A stretch of DNA of 64,000 nt from Kitasatospora aureofaciens (GTDB taxonomy: Bacteria; Actinomycetota; Actinomycetes; Streptomycetales; Streptomycetaceae). Shown here one piece after another: positions 43,634 through 52,150 of the stretch. The stretch lies in assembly GCF_001188955.3 (NCBI RefSeq), contig NZ_JPRF03000065.1, positions 1 through 64,000 on the forward strand. The letters run 5' to 3'. The notes below the pieces were generated by a model. The model was given only the letters and a program-made list of their open reading frames with translations. It had not been told where the DNA came from and did no database searches. The stretch's first letter is position 1. Every line of letters starts with the position of its first letter. A program made the translations under genes and the position numbers.

Positions 43634-45369
43634 GCCGCCTCCTGCTCGGTGAGCTGGGAGAGCACGATCTCCCGGTACGTCGGGTTGTCGGCCATCAGTT
43701 CGTGGTGGGTGCCGGTGCCGACGACGGCGCCCTCGTCGAGGACGATGATCCGGTCGGCGTCGCGAATGGTGGAGACGCGCTGGGCGACGATCAGGACGGT
43801 GGCGTCGGCGGTCTCGCGGGCGAGGGCCTTGCGCAGCTTGGCGTCGGTGGCGTAGTCGAGCGCGGAGAAGGAGTCGTCGAAGAGGTAGACGTCGGGCCTG
43901 CGCACGAGGGCCCGGGCGATGGCCAGGCGCTGGCGCTGGCCGCCGGAGACGTTGCTGCCGCCCTGGGCGATGGGGGCGTCCAGGCCTTCGGCGAGCTTCT
44001 CGACGAACTCCTTGGCCTGGGCGATCTCCAGGGCGTGCCAGAGTTCCTCGTCGGTGGCGTCGGGGCGGCCGTAGCGGAGGTTGCTGGCGACGGTGCCGGT
44101 GAACAGGTACGGCTTCTGCGGGACGATGCCGACGCTGTCGGCGATGGCGTCGGCGGAGAGCTCGCGCACGTCCACGCCGTCGAGCAGGACCTGGCCGGAG
44201 GTGGCGTCGAAGAGCCGGGGGACGAGGCCGAGCAGGGTGGACTTGCCGCTGCCGGTGGAGCCGATGATGGCGGTGGTCTGGCCGGGGCGGGCGGTGAGGT
44301 CGATGCCGCGCAGCACCGGGGCCTCGGCGCCGGGGTAGCGGAAGTCGACGTCGCGCAGTTCCAGGTTGCCGCGGCGCAGCAGTTCGGTGACCGGGGCGGT
44401 GGGCGGGACGACGCTGGAGGAGGTGTCCAGGACCTCCTGGACGCGCTCGGCGCAGACCTCGGCGCGCGGCACCATCATGAACATGAAGGTGGCCATCATG
44501 ACGCTCATCAGGATCTGCATCAGGTAGGAGAGGAAGGCGGTGAGCCCGCCGATCTCCATGTCGCCGCTGTCGATGCGGTGGGCGCCGAACCAGAGCACGG
44601 CGACGCTGGAGATGTTCACGACCAGCATCACGGCGGGGAACATGACGGACATCAGCCGGCCGACCTGCCGGGCGGTGTGGGTGAGGTCCTCGTTGGCGTC
44701 GGCGAAGCGGGCCTGCTCGTGGTCGTCCTTGACGAAGGCGCGGATGACCCGGATGCCGGTGATCTGCTCGCGCAGCACCCGGTTCACGGTGTCGATCTTC
44801 ACCTGCATGCTGCGGAACTTGGGCCGCAGGGCGCGCACCAGCAGGACCACGACCACGCCGAGCGCGGGGATGACGGCGAGCAGCAGTCCGGAGAGCGGGA
44901 CGTCCTGGTTGAGCGCCATGATGATGCCGCCGACGCACATGATCGGTGCGGCGACCATCAGGGTGAAGCTCATCAGGGCCAGCATCTGGACCTGCTGGAC
45001 GTCGTTGGTGGTGCGGGTGATCAGGGAGGGGGCGCCGAACTGGCCGACCTCACGGGCGGAGAAGCTCTGCACCCGGTCGAAGACGGCGGCGCGGACGTCG
45101 CGGCCGAAGGCCATCGCGGTGCGGGCGCCGAAGTAGACGGCGCCGATCGAGCACAGTGCCTGGACCAGGGTGACGCCGATCATGACGGCGCCCAGGCGCA
45201 GGATGTAGCCGGTGTCGCCTTTGACCACGCCCTTGTCGATGATGTCGGCGTTGAGCGTCGGCAGGTAGAGCGCCGCGAGGGTGGACACCAGTTGGAGGAC
45301 CACCAGCAGGGTGATCGGTCGGGAGTAGGGGCGTAGGTACGCCCGGAGCAGTCTGATCAGCACTGGCAC
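43630..45369 (-). CDS. ABC exporter half-transporter with degenerate NBD
   Basis: Partner subunit, 579 aa, starting at a GTG. Six membrane helices (about 15-310) precede the ATPase domain with Walker A GSTGSGKST (about 370) and signature NVSGGQRQR. In Walker B (YLFDDSFSALD) the catalytic Glu is Asp, and the H-loop position reads VAQRVSTIRDAD with Gln instead of His. Those changes are typical of the non-hydrolysing site in heterodimeric exporters (TM287/288, LmrCD type). First gene of the two-gene operon. Confidence 0.93.
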   Translation of the reverse strand: MPVLIRLLRAYLRPYSRPITLLVVLQLVSTLAALYLPTLNADIIDKGVVKGDTGYILRLGAVMIGVTLVQALCSIGAVYFGARTAMAFGRDVRAAVFDRVQSFSAREVGQFGAPSLITRTTNDVQQVQMLALMSFTLMVAAPIMCVGGIIMALNQDVPLSGLLLAVIPALGVVVVLLVRALRPKFRSMQVKIDTVNRVLREQITGIRVIRAFVKDDHEQARFADANEDLTHTARQVGRLMSVMFPAVMLVVNISSVAVLWFGAHRIDSGDMEIGGLTAFLSYLMQILMSVMMATFMFMMVPRAEVCAERVQEVLDTSSSVVPPTAPVTELLRRGNLELRDVDFRYPGAEAPVLRGIDLTARPGQTTAIIGSTGSGKSTLLGLVPRLFDATSGQVLLDGVDVRELSADAIADSVGIVPQKPYLFTGTVASNLRYGRPDATDEELWHALEIAQAKEFVEKLAEGLDAPIAQGGSNVSGGQRQRLAIARALVRRPDVYLFDDSFSALDYATDAKLRKALARETADATVLIVAQRVSTIRDADRIIVLDEGAVVGTGTHHELMADNPTYREIVLSQLTEQEAA

Positions 45370-45674
45370 ACTCTTGTCGTCGCCGGTCGGGTTCGCACCC
45401 CAATTCTCGTGGTTCTGTGGCGTCGTCCAGACGATTCCGGGGCTGTCCGGCCGAGGTTTGCCGGGCCTTTGCCATTGCGTCCGCGGTGCCGGGCATCGGG
45501 CCCGTGATGGCGTGCCAGCTGGATTCGACCCCTTACGGAATGACCGGTTTCCCCCTAGGCTGCTGACTACGCCCTTGTTACTGACCGGTACCGCTCAGGT
45601 TAACGGGCCCGGCGGCCGCCCCCACGGACGCCGCGACAATCCCTCAGACGGCCACCCGCCCCCGGAGGTCCTCG
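45370..45674. promoter_or_regulatory. Divergent control region of the ABC operon and acyl-CoA ligase
   Basis: About 305 bases without a gene. A promoter for the ligase is proposed: TTACGG (45533-45538), 17-base spacer, TAGGCT (45556-45561). TGACCGGT occurs at 45541-45548 and again at 45582-45589, on either side of the -10, and may be a repressor site. No clear promoter for the ABC operon was recognised. Confidence 0.45.
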
Positions 45675-47612
45675 TTGAGTTCCGCGCAGTCCCTGATCGA
45701 CTCCGGCAAAGCCGACATCGTCGCCGGGCGTCCCGCCTCCGTCGCCCACCTCTTCCTCGAACGCGTCGCCGCGACGCCCAACCACGAGGCCTACCGCCAC
45801 CCCGTGACGGTCGACGAGCAGGCCGCGGACGGCGCGCCCGGCGCCGAGCAGTGGCGCTCGCTCACCTGGGCGCAGACCGCCGTCCGGGTCAAGGCGGTGG
45901 CCGCCGGCCTGATGGCGCTGGGCATCCAGCCGGAGGACCGGGTCGCACTGGCCGCCTCCACCCGGCTCGAATGGATCCTCGCCGACCTCGGCGCCATGTG
46001 CGCGGGCGCGGCCATCACCACGATCTACCCGAGCACCAACGCGGACGAGACGGCCTTCATCCTCTCCAACTCCGGCTCCCGGGCCATGTTCGCCGAGAAC
46101 GCCGCCCAGCTGGCCAAGGCCGTCGACCACATCGACCAGCTGCCCGAGCTGCGCACCGTGATCCTCTTCGACGTGCCCGCCGGGGCGCCCCGGCCGGAGA
46201 CACTCCGGACGGCCGGCCTCGACCTGATCACCCTGGCCGAGCTGGAACGGCGCGGCGCCGAGTACCTGGAGCAGCACCCGGACGCGGTCGAGAAGGCCGT
46301 CGCGGCGCTCGACCGGGAGCAGTTGGCCACCCTCATCTACACCTCCGGCACCACCGGCCGCCCCAAGGGCGTGCGCCTGGTGCACGACTGCTGGGCGTAC
46401 GAGGGCAAGGCCCAGGAGGCCAGCGGCCTGCTCGGCCCCGACGACGTGCAGTTCATGTGGCTGCCGCTGTCGCACGTCTTCGGCAAGACCTTGATCTCCG
46501 GCCAGATCGCCACCGGCCACGTGATGGCGGTGGACGGCCGGGTCGACCGGATCATCCACAACCTGCCGGTCATCCGCCCCACCGTGATGGCCTCGGCGCC
46601 GCGCATCTTCGAGAAGGTGTACAACGGCATCGCCGGCCGGGCCCGGGCCGAGGGCGGCGCCAAGTACAAGATCTTCATGTGGGCCGCCCAGGTCGCCCGC
46701 GAGTACGCCCGGGTGGTCCAGGAGAACCGGATCGCCACCGGAGCCGAGAGCGCCCCGCTCGGCCTGCGCCTGCAGCACGCGCTCGCCGACAAGCTGGTGT
46801 ACGCGAAGATCCGGGCGGCCTTCGGCGGCCGGATGCGCGGCGCCGTCTCCGGCAGCGCCGCGCTCGCCCCCGAGATCGGCTACTTCTTCCTCGGCGCCGG
46901 GGTGCCGATCCTGGAGGGCTACGGACTGAGCGAGACCAGCGCCGGCTCCTGCGTCAACCGCAAGGAGGACGTGCGGATCGGCACGGTCGGCCGCGCGCTG
47001 CCCGGCACCGAGGTGCGGATCGCCGAGGACGGCGAGATCCTGCTGCGCGGCCCCGGCGTCATGCGCGGCTACCACAACCTGCCGGAGAAGACCGCCGAGG
47101 TGCTGGAGCCGGACGGCTGGTTCCACACCGAGGACATCGGCGAGCTCAGCCCCGACGGCTTCCTGCGGATCACCGACCGCAAGAAGGACCTGTTCAAGAC
47201 CTCCGGCGGCAAGTACGTGGCGCCCAGCGAGGTCGAGGGCAAGTTCAAGGCGGTCTGCCCGTTCGTCAGCAACATCCTGGTGATCGGCAACGGCCGCAAC
47301 TACTGCACCGCGCTGATCGGCCTGGACGAGTCGGTGCTGATGCCGTGGGCCGCCGACCACGGCCTGGCCGGGAAGAGCTACGCCGAGCTGGCCGTCGAGC
47401 CGGCCGTGCACCAGCTGATCGAGGGCTTCGTCAAGCGGGTCAACGGCGACCTCCAGCGCTGGCAGACGATCAAGAAGTTCCACCTGCTGCCGCGCGACCT
47501 CGACATCGAGCACGGCGAGCTCACCCCCAGCCTGAAGATCAAGCGCCCGGTGGTCGAGCGGACCTACGCGGACGCCGTGGCGGCGATGTACGCGGGCACC
47601 AACGAGGCCTGA
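45675..47612 (+). CDS. Long-chain fatty-acid-CoA ligase (AMP-forming)
   Basis: Activates fatty acids to acyl-CoA through acyl-adenylates, 645 aa. The P-loop is YTSGTTGRPKG (about 221-231); other signatures are GYGLSETSAG, GWFHTEDIGEL and DRKKDLFKTSGGKYVAP. A C-terminal Lys-containing domain follows. A TTG start is chosen because GGAGG lies 6 bases before it. FAA/FadD-type length. Adjacent to the divergent ABC exporter; a shared lipid-related role is possible but unproven. Confidence 0.94.
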   Translation: MSSAQSLIDSGKADIVAGRPASVAHLFLERVAATPNHEAYRHPVTVDEQAADGAPGAEQWRSLTWAQTAVRVKAVAAGLMALGIQPEDRVALAASTRLEWILADLGAMCAGAAITTIYPSTNADETAFILSNSGSRAMFAENAAQLAKAVDHIDQLPELRTVILFDVPAGAPRPETLRTAGLDLITLAELERRGAEYLEQHPDAVEKAVAALDREQLATLIYTSGTTGRPKGVRLVHDCWAYEGKAQEASGLLGPDDVQFMWLPLSHVFGKTLISGQIATGHVMAVDGRVDRIIHNLPVIRPTVMASAPRIFEKVYNGIAGRARAEGGAKYKIFMWAAQVAREYARVVQENRIATGAESAPLGLRLQHALADKLVYAKIRAAFGGRMRGAVSGSAALAPEIGYFFLGAGVPILEGYGLSETSAGSCVNRKEDVRIGTVGRALPGTEVRIAEDGEILLRGPGVMRGYHNLPEKTAEVLEPDGWFHTEDIGELSPDGFLRITDRKKDLFKTSGGKYVAPSEVEGKFKAVCPFVSNILVIGNGRNYCTALIGLDESVLMPWAADHGLAGKSYAELAVEPAVHQLIEGFVKRVNGDLQRWQTIKKFHLLPRDLDIEHGELTPSLKIKRPVVERTYADAVAAMYAGTNEA

Positions 47613-47619
47613 GCCCCGC

Positions 47620-47659
47620 TCCCGTACGGCCCGCGCGGGGGTTCGCGGGCCGTACGGGA
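47620..47659 (+). terminator. Terminator overlapping the hemW promoter
   Basis: A perfect 16-bp stem (47620-47635 with 47644-47659) with an 8-base loop begins 7 bases after the ligase stop. Its right arm runs into the GACAAT -10-like element (47658-47663) of hemW, so terminator and promoter share bases. Confidence 0.8.
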
Positions 47660-47669
47660 CAATGGGGTC

Positions 47670-48899
47670 ATGCCCTCCGCACTTCCCGACGGCGAACCGG
47701 TGCCGTCCGACGGTTCCCTGCCCACCGACGCCCTCACCGGGCTGGGCCGGCGGCCGTTCGGCTTCTACCTGCACGTGCCGTACTGCGCCAGCCGCTGCGG
47801 CTACTGCGACTTCAACACGTACACCGCCACCGAACTGCGCTCCTCCGGGGCGGTTGCCTCGCAGGAGACCTACGCGGACAACGTGGTCGCCGAGATCCGG
47901 CTCGCCCGCAAGGTGCTGGGCGACGCCGACCTGCCGGTGCGGACGGTGTTCCTCGGCGGAGGCACTCCCACCCTGCTGCCGGCCCGGGACCTGGTGAAGA
48001 TGCTCGCCGCGCTGCGCGAGGAGTTCGGGCTCGCCCCGGACGCCGAGGTCACCACCGAGGCCAACCCGGAGTCCGTCGACCCGGCGTACCTGGGCGAACT
48101 GCGCGAGGGCGGCTACAACCGGATCTCCTTCGGCATGCAGAGCGCCCGCCCGCACGTCCTCCAGCTGCTCGACCGCCACCACACCCCGGGGCGCCCCGAG
48201 GCCTGTGTGGCCGAGGCCCGCGCCGCCGGCTTCGAGCACGTCAACCTCGACCTGATCTACGGCACCCCCGGCGAGTCCGACGACGACTGGCGGGCCTCCC
48301 TGGACGCCGCGATCGGCGCCGGGCCGGACCACGTCTCCGCGTACTCCCTGATCGTCGAGGAGGGCACCCGGCTGGCCGCCCGGGTCAAGCGCGGCGAACT
48401 GCCGATGATCGACGACGACGTGCACGCCGACCGCTACCTCATCGCCGAGCAGGCCCTCGCCGCGGCCGGCTACGGCTGGTACGAGGTCTCCAACTGGGCC
48501 ACCACCCCCGAGGGCCGCTGTCGCCACAACGAGCTCTACTGGACCGGCGCCGACTGGTGGGGCGCCGGCCCCGGCGCCCACAGCCACGTCGGCGGCGTCC
48601 GCTGGTGGAACGCCAAGCACCCCGCCGCCTACGCCCAGGCCCTCGCCGAGGGCCGCACCCCCGCCCAGGGCCGCGAGGTCCTCAGCGACGAGGACCGCCG
48701 GGTCGAGCGCATCCTGCTGGAGCTCCGCCTGGTGGAGGGAGTCCCGCTCGACCTGCTGACCGGGACGGGCCGCAAGGCCGCCACCAAGGCCCTCTCCGAC
48801 GGCCTCCTCGCCCCCGAGCCCTACGAGCGGGGCCGCGCCGCCCTCACCCTCCAGGGCCGCCTGCTGGCGGACGCGGTCGTGCGTGACCTCGTGGACTGA
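47670..48899 (+). CDS. hemW: HemW-like radical SAM protein
   Basis: Radical SAM protein of 409 aa formerly annotated as oxygen-independent coproporphyrinogen oxidase. The [4Fe-4S] cluster cysteines are C39, C43 and C46 in YCASRCGYCDF. The HemN/HemW signatures VFLGGGTPTLL, EANPESVD and SFGMQSARPHVLQ follow, and a HemN_C domain lies at about 320-405. The CxxxCxxC followed by D/F favours HemW (heme chaperone) over true HemN. The ATG follows GACAAT by 6 bases, consistent with a leaderless transcript. Position next to hrcA is conserved in Gram-positives. Confidence 0.95.
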   Translation: MPSALPDGEPVPSDGSLPTDALTGLGRRPFGFYLHVPYCASRCGYCDFNTYTATELRSSGAVASQETYADNVVAEIRLARKVLGDADLPVRTVFLGGGTPTLLPARDLVKMLAALREEFGLAPDAEVTTEANPESVDPAYLGELREGGYNRISFGMQSARPHVLQLLDRHHTPGRPEACVAEARAAGFEHVNLDLIYGTPGESDDDWRASLDAAIGAGPDHVSAYSLIVEEGTRLAARVKRGELPMIDDDVHADRYLIAEQALAAAGYGWYEVSNWATTPEGRCRHNELYWTGADWWGAGPGAHSHVGGVRWWNAKHPAAYAQALAEGRTPAQGREVLSDEDRRVERILLELRLVEGVPLDLLTGTGRKAATKALSDGLLAPEPYERGRAALTLQGRLLADAVVRDLVD

Positions 48900-48940
48900 C
48901 ATTCGTTAACGTGGGCGTCAGCCGTCGGAGGGAGCGTGCG

Positions 48941-49498
48941 ATGACCGCCATCGATGATCGGATGACCGGGATCTTCGAGAACCTGGAGGTGCCGGAAGGC
49001 GTCAAGGCCGAACTCATCAGGGGGGAAATCGTGATGATGGCCGGGCCGGACATGGTCCGCAACCTCATCGTCTCCGCGATTCAGCATCAGACTCCGTACG
49101 CCCGGTGGCGGGCACTCCAGACCCAGGACCTGATCATCTCCGGTGAGGCCAGCGAACCCCAACCGGATCTGGTCGTCTTCGAGCGTGGTGTCGTCCCGGA
49201 GGCGGGCCGTCTGCTGTCCGCCTCCGCGGTGACCCTCGTGGTCGAGGTGGTCTCCAAGACCAGCGTGCACCGGGACTACCGGATCAAGCGTGAGATGTAC
49301 GCCCAGGGTGGCATTCCGGCGTACCTCATCGTCGATCCGCTCAAGGGCGTGTGCGTGCTCCTCACGGACCTGACCACCGACACGCCGTCGGGACTCCCGG
49401 TGTACTGGTCCGAGCGGACCACCAAATTCGGTGACCCGATTCGGGTGGACCTGCTCGACATCACCCTGGACACCTCGGAGTTCCAGACCTACTCCTGA
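48941..49498 (+). CDS. Uma2 family restriction-endonuclease-fold protein
   Basis: DUF820/Uma2 protein, 185 aa. PD-(D/E)XK-type features: ELIRGEIVMM, EPQPDLVVFE (acidic), VVEVVSKTS and KREMYAQGGIPAYLIVDP. Such proteins are multi-copy in actinobacteria, cyanobacteria and other mobile-rich genomes; their targets are unknown. The ATG at 48941 has GGAGGGA before it. Its last 10 bases overlap the end of the convergent DUF3097 gene. Base composition (more A and T in third positions) is less extreme than in neighbours, suggesting later acquisition. Confidence 0.88.
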   Translation: MTAIDDRMTGIFENLEVPEGVKAELIRGEIVMMAGPDMVRNLIVSAIQHQTPYARWRALQTQDLIISGEASEPQPDLVVFERGVVPEAGRLLSASAVTLVVEVVSKTSVHRDYRIKREMYAQGGIPAYLIVDPLKGVCVLLTDLTTDTPSGLPVYWSERTTKFGDPIRVDLLDITLDTSEFQTYS

Positions 49499-50322
49499 CC
49501 CGGCAGGGTCGTGAAGTCGATCAACTCCTCGACCCGGCCCAGGAGTTCGGGTTCCAGGTCCTTGTAGCTGTTCACCTTCGACAGGATGTGCTTCCAGGCG
49601 GCCGGGGTGTCCACCGGCCAGCCGAGGCGGCGGCAGGTGCCCTCCTTCCAGTCCTCGCCGCGGGGGACGGCGGGCCAGGCGGAAATGCCGACGGAGGACG
49701 GTTTCACGGCCTGCCAGATGTCGATGTAGGGATGTCCGACGACCAGGACCGAGTCGCCGGTGACCTGGGCGGCGATCCGCTGCTCCTTCGTTCCCGGGAG
49801 CAGGTGGTCGACCAGGACGCCGAGGCGGCGGCCGGGGCCGGGGGCGAAGTCGGCGACGATCGCGGGGAGGTCGTCGATGCCCCGGAGGTACTCGACCACG
49901 ACACCCTCGATGCGCAGGTCGTCGCCCCAGACCCGTTCGACCAGTTCGGCGTCGTGCCGGCCCTCGACGTAGATCCGGGACTCGCGGGCGACCCGGGCAC
50001 GGGCCCCGGGGACGGCGACGGAGCCGGAGGCCGTACGGCCCGGGGCGCGGGAGGGGGCCGGGCCGGCGGGGCGGACCAGGGTGACGACCCTGCCCTCCAG
50101 CAGGAAGCCGCGCGGGACCATCGGGAAGACCCGGTGCTTGCCGAACCGGTCCTCCAGGGTGACGGTGAAGCCCTCGGCGGTCTTCTCGCAGCGCACCACC
50201 GCCCCGCAGAAGCCGGTGGCCGCCTCCTCCACCACCAGGTCCCGCTCGGCGGGCACCTCGGGCGCGGGCTGCTGCTTCTTCCACGGCGGGGTGAGGTCGG
50301 GTCCGTACTGGTGGCTGCGCAT
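49489..50322 (-). CDS. DUF3097 family protein
   Basis: Cytosolic protein of 277 aa of unknown function, conserved in actinobacteria. An SH3-like N-terminal half (VVRCEKTAEGFTVTLEDRFGKHRVF) is followed by a TOPRIM-like segment: IYVEGRHDAELVERVWGDDLR, then GVLVDHLLPGTKE and VLVVGHPYIDIWQAV with acidic clusters. That pattern suggests nucleic-acid or nucleotide binding, but this is inference. Convergent and overlapping by 10 bases with the Uma2 gene. Confidence 0.88.
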   Translation of the reverse strand: MRSHQYGPDLTPPWKKQQPAPEVPAERDLVVEEAATGFCGAVVRCEKTAEGFTVTLEDRFGKHRVFPMVPRGFLLEGRVVTLVRPAGPAPSRAPGRTASGSVAVPGARARVARESRIYVEGRHDAELVERVWGDDLRIEGVVVEYLRGIDDLPAIVADFAPGPGRRLGVLVDHLLPGTKEQRIAAQVTGDSVLVVGHPYIDIWQAVKPSSVGISAWPAVPRGEDWKEGTCRRLGWPVDTPAAWKHILSKVNSYKDLEPELLGRVEELIDFTTLPGQE

Positions 50323-50345
50323 GGGGGCGACTATAGGACGGCCCG

Positions 50346-50930
50346 TCAGAGGCCGGGCGCGCCCCAGACCGGGAACCAGCGGCTGAGGTCCTTCTCCAGC
50401 CGCAGGTCGTTCCCCAGCATCGCGTTGACCTGCAGCTCCAGCGGGCTGTTGCGCCGCTCGCCGCCGCCCGGCATCGGGGCGAAGGGGTAGAAGGTGCCCC
50501 GCTTGTAGAGGTAGACCAGGGCCAGCGACTGGCCCTCCCCGTTACGGAAGGCGACCAGCGAGCAGAGCAGCTGCGGACCGAAGCCGTTCGCCTCGAGTTC
50601 GCTGTTGACCGCGTGGAGGTCGTTCACCAGCTCCGGCAGTTCGTCGGGGGTGTGCCGGGCGAGCAGCCAGGAGTAGCCGTAGCCGTCCTTGGAGGCCTCC
50701 ACCGGGACGCCACCGCGCTCGGTGTCGGCGTCCAGCAGCGCCCGGACCTGCTGCTCCACCTGGACGAAGGCCGCGCCCTCGACGGCCGCGAAGCAGACCG
50801 AGCCGAGTCCGGTGGGCAGGAACCCGGCCCCGGCCTCCAGGGTGAGCGCGGCGGACGGCAGGCCGAACAGCTGGTCGAGGTCGGGCTTGACGGGCTTGGT
50901 GCGGCCGAACAGGGCGTCCAGGAATCCCAC
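50346..50930 (-). CDS. PspA-associated protein PspAB
   Basis: A 194-aa protein starting MGFLDALFGRTKPVKPDLDQLF, the signature N-terminus of PspAB. Known neighbours in actinobacteria are HtpX and PspA/PspAA of the phage-shock (membrane stress) system. Here htpX is directly upstream with a 29-base gap, but no PspA gene is in this window. Mixed alpha/beta, no membrane segments. Confidence 0.9.
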   Translation of the reverse strand: MGFLDALFGRTKPVKPDLDQLFGLPSAALTLEAGAGFLPTGLGSVCFAAVEGAAFVQVEQQVRALLDADTERGGVPVEASKDGYGYSWLLARHTPDELPELVNDLHAVNSELEANGFGPQLLCSLVAFRNGEGQSLALVYLYKRGTFYPFAPMPGGGERRNSPLELQVNAMLGNDLRLEKDLSRWFPVWGAPGL

Positions 50931-50959
50931 GGCGGTCCTTTCGAAGCAGGCGGGGGTGT

Positions 50960-51880
50960 TCAGCGGCCGAGCTGCTCGGAGATCTTCGCCAGCTGGGCCA
51001 GTCGCTTCTCCAGCGTCGGGTGGGTGGAGAGCAGCTGGGAGGCGGTCTCCCGGGCGCTCAGCGCGGGGGCGAAGTAGAAGGCGTTGTAGGGCTGGGAGCG
51101 GCGCAGGTCCTCGGTGGGGATGGCGGCGATCTGCCCGGTCACCTTGGTGAGGGCGGAGGCCAGGGCGCTGGGGCGGCCGGTGAGCTGGGCGGCGGCCCGG
51201 TCGGCGGCCAGCTCACGGTAGCGGGAGAGCAGCCGGGTGAGCAGGAAGCTGATGGCGTAGACGACCATCGACACCAGCGGGATGACCAGCGCCGCGATGG
51301 CCGCGTTCTGGTCGTTGCTGTTGCGGTTGCCGCCGATGAACCCGCCGTACATGGCGATCCGGGTCATCGCCCCGGCGAGCACGCCGAGGAAGCCGGCGAT
51401 GGTCATCACCGCGACGTCCCGGTGGGCGACGTGCGACAGCTCGTGCGCGAGGACGCCCTCCAGCTCCTCCGGTTCGAGCCGGCGCAGCAGGCCGGTGGTG
51501 ACGCACACCACGGCGTTCTGCGGGTTGCGGCCGGTGGCGAAGGCGTTGGGCATGTCGTTGTCGGCGACCGCCACCCGGGGCTTGGGCATGTCGGCCAGGG
51601 CGCAGAGCCGGTCGACCGTGCCGTGCAGCTGGGGGAACTGCTCCGCGGTCACCGGCCGGGCGCCCATGGCCCGCTCGGTGATCTTGTCGCTGAACCAGAA
51701 CTGGGCCACGAACAGCCCGCCGGAGATCAGTACGATCAGCGGCCAGGCCCCGCGCAGCAGCGCGATCAGCAGGCCCGTGAAGCCGACGTACAGCAGCCCG
51801 ATCACGAACATCGTCGCGACCATGCGGCTGGTCAGGCCGCGGTCGGGCGCGAAACGGGTGTGCTGGCCCGAGCTCGACAT
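50960..51880 (-). CDS. htpX: Zinc metalloprotease HtpX
   Basis: Membrane metallopeptidase for quality control of membrane proteins, 306 aa. Two N-terminal membrane helices (about 20-60), zinc motif AHELSHVAHRD (about 144-154), a second hydrophobic pair (about 160-225) and the third-ligand region SRYRELAADRAAAQL. In an apparent operon with PspAB. It is divergent from hrcA; the 270-base region between them carries a CIRCE element, so heat control of htpX by HrcA is possible but not shown. Confidence 0.94.
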   Translation of the reverse strand: MSSSGQHTRFAPDRGLTSRMVATMFVIGLLYVGFTGLLIALLRGAWPLIVLISGGLFVAQFWFSDKITERAMGARPVTAEQFPQLHGTVDRLCALADMPKPRVAVADNDMPNAFATGRNPQNAVVCVTTGLLRRLEPEELEGVLAHELSHVAHRDVAVMTIAGFLGVLAGAMTRIAMYGGFIGGNRNSNDQNAAIAALVIPLVSMVVYAISFLLTRLLSRYRELAADRAAAQLTGRPSALASALTKVTGQIAAIPTEDLRRSQPYNAFYFAPALSARETASQLLSTHPTLEKRLAQLAKISEQLGR

Positions 51881-52030
51881 CTCTTGCTCCTCCGTTCGCC
51901 GTCGCTTTCGATGCTGCCACCCGGACGGCCCCGGGGCACCACCCCCCGCACGCGGAGTGTCGCGGTGGCCGTCCGGAACTGCGGGCAGGATCACCCCGGC
52001 CGGGCCGTTCCTGCGGTAGGGGCCGGGCCG

Positions 52031-52076
52031 TACACTGGCACGTACGGTTTTGGCACTCGTGCGTGCAGAGTGCCAA
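52031..52076 (+). promoter_or_regulatory. hrcA promoter with CIRCE operator
   Basis: CIRCE inverted repeat TTGGCACTC-N9-GAGTGCCAA (52050-52076), a perfect 9-bp dyad and the binding site for HrcA. It differs from the canonical TTAGCACTC arms at one symmetric position. A -10-like TACACT lies at 52031-52036, so the operator covers the initiation region and the hrcA-dnaJ operon is autorepressed until heat shock. Confidence 0.9.
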
Positions 52077-52150
52077 GGTCGGGGCCCTCCGGGAGGAGCG
52101 GCTCGCAGCATCACAGACGGACAACGTGCGAAGACGGAGGTGCGTGCCCC

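Noticed and set aside
45675..45677. GTG or ATG start for the acyl-CoA ligase further upstream
   Set aside because: Upstream codons lack a ribosome-binding site and cross the proposed promoter; the TTG has GGAGG at ideal spacing.
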